Shown piece after piece: positions 12,749 to 13,725 of a stretch of DNA of 13,725 nt. Numbering within the stretch: position 1 is the first letter of the stretch; the number at the start of each line of letters is the position of its first letter. The notes beneath the pieces are model-generated. The model was not told the origin of the DNA, did no database searches, and was given only the letters and a program-made list of their open reading frames with translations. Source of the DNA: Acidobacteriaceae bacterium (lineage in GTDB: Bacteria; Acidobacteriota; Terriglobia; Terriglobales; Acidobacteriaceae). The DNA lies in the NCBI GenBank assembly GCA_030040395.1, contig JASHTU010000611.1:1-13725 (forward strand). Reading direction: 5' to 3'. The position numbers were made by a program, and so were the translations under genes.

Positions 12749-13725
12749 AAACAGCGTGCTCACGCTGGTTTCCATGTGAATGCTCTCGATGGCCGCACCC
12801 AACAGGCCGGAGATCGTGAGCACCTTAATTTTGGATAATTTCTGCGCCGCCTCGCGCAGGGGAATGGTGTCGGTGACCACCACTTGCTCCACGCGCGAGT
12901 TGGCGATCCGGTCGATGGCCGGGCCGGAAAGCACGGCGTGACTTGCGCAGGCATGCACGGACCGGGCGCCCGCGGCGTAGAGGGCGTCCACGGTCTTGAC
13001 CAGGGTGCCGGCGGTGTCGATGATGTCGTCGATGATGAGGCAGGTCTTTGCGCTTACGTCGCCGACTACGTGCATCACCTCAGCCACGTTCAGGTCGGTG
13101 CGGCGCTTATCGACGATGGCCAGCGGCGCCACCATCTTCTGCGCGAAGAAGCGCGCCCGCTCCACGCCGCCGGCGTCGGGCGAAACCACGATAAGGTTGG
13201 GCAGGTTCAGCTCGCGGAAATAACTCACCAGCACGGGACTGGCGAAGAGGTGATCCACGGGAATGTTGAAGAAACCTTGAATCTGGGCGGCGTGCAAATC
13301 GACAAACAAGGCGCGATTGGCGCCCGCGGTGGTGAGCAGGTCGGCGATGAGCTTAGCGCTGATGGCCACGCGCGGGCGGTCCTTGCGATCCTGGCGGGCG
13401 TAGCCGTAGTAAGGCACCACCACCGTGATCCGGGCCGCCGAGGCCCGCTTGAGGGCATCGATCATCACCAATAACTCCACCAGGTGCTGGTCCACCGGAT
13501 AGCAGGTGGGCTGCACCACGAAAACATCCACGCCGCGCACATTTTCGAGCAGTTGGAAGTAAACTTCGCCGTCGGCAAAGCGCTGCAGCTTGGCCTCGCC
13601 CACGGGAACCCCGATGTGCGCCCCGATCTTGCGCGCCAATTCCGGATTGGCGGTGCCCGAGAAGAGTTTGAAGCGCTTGTCCTCACTCAAGTTGCGAGTG
13701 CGCTTGCGCTCCGCGGCCGGTTTGG
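12743..13725 (-). CDS. prs: Ribose-phosphate pyrophosphokinase (PRPP synthetase), possibly 5'-truncated at the window edge
   Basis: Prs makes PRPP from ribose 5-phosphate and ATP for purine, pyrimidine, NAD, His and Trp synthesis. From the TTG at 13690 the product is 315 residues, the same as E. coli Prs. Motifs of the class I enzyme are all present: FSGTANPELA, LLENVRGVDVFVVQPTC, YGYARQDRK (catalytic His replaced by Tyr-Ala context as in the family), DLHAAQIQGFF, VSPDAGGVERA (flexible loop region), and the PRPP loop DDIIDTAGTL. The frame stays open from 13690 to the window edge and encodes a short basic stretch (KPAAERKRTRN). No Shine-Dalgarno sequence precedes the TTG, so the true start probably lies outside the window; this is why the feature runs to 13725. 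It heads the visible translation cluster. Confidence 0.93.
   Translation of the reverse strand, partial: KPAAERKRTRNLSEDKRFKLFSGTANPELARKIGAHIGVPVGEAKLQRFADGEVYFQLLENVRGVDVFVVQPTCYPVDQHLVELLVMIDALKRASAARITVVVPYYGYARQDRKDRPRVAISAKLIADLLTTAGANRALFVDLHAAQIQGFFNIPVDHLFASPVLVSYFRELNLPNLIVVSPDAGGVERARFFAQKMVAPLAIVDKRRTDLNVAEVMHVVGDVSAKTCLIIDDIIDTAGTLVKTVDALYAAGARSVHACASHAVLSGPAIDRIANSRVEQVVVTDTIPLREAAQKLSKIKVLTISGLLGAAIESIHMETSVSTLFS

Overview
The window reads as chromosomal DNA from a G+C-rich member of the Acidobacteriota, or a close relative. The minus-strand order prs - rplY - pth - rpsF - rpsR - rplI, the full-length L25/CTC protein and the G+C-rich third codon positions all fit that phylum. 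This is an inference from gene order and protein style; no database search was possible.

Left part (1-5286, plus strand). The window opens inside a gamma-glutamyltranspeptidase gene, which keeps its whole catalytic small subunit. A 514-base gap without a credible gene follows; it ends in a promoter with a near-textbook inverted repeat in front of an Nramp Mn/Fe transporter (mntH). Next is a translationally coupled pair: a bifunctional NAD(P)H-hydrate epimerase/dehydratase (metabolite repair) and tsaE (tRNA t6A synthesis). Their stop and start codons overlap by 4 bases.

Middle part (5386-9361). A minus-strand MFS transporter of the anion:cation symporter type is divergent from an orphan OppD/DppD-like ABC ATPase. 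The 275 bases between them carry a 13-bp perfect inverted repeat and a 12-bp palindrome. After the ATPase comes a short accessory stretch: an A+T-richer orphan gene of unknown function, then a compact toxin-antitoxin pair (Phd/YefM-type antitoxin and PIN-domain RNase toxin) preceded by repeated TTGGCCAA operator-like sites.

Right part (9417-13725, minus strand). A housekeeping cluster reads from the right edge: ribose-phosphate pyrophosphokinase (prs), ribosomal protein L25 (rplY), peptidyl-tRNA hydrolase (pth), S6 (rpsF), S18 (rpsR) and L9 (rplI). It links nucleotide precursor supply with translation. Three of the ribosomal proteins have Ala/Glu-rich C-terminal tails and S18 has a Pro/Gly-rich N-terminal extension.

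The most unusual signal is non-coding. Arrays of degenerate 7-base tandem repeats (core ACTGANN) lie exactly at the 3' ends of pth and prs. The prs array faces an inverted partner array in front of rplY, so the two could form a long stem. No clearly new multi-gene system is visible. The best candidates for novelty are these heptamer arrays, the unknown gene next to the toxin-antitoxin pair, and the mntH and MFS control regions.
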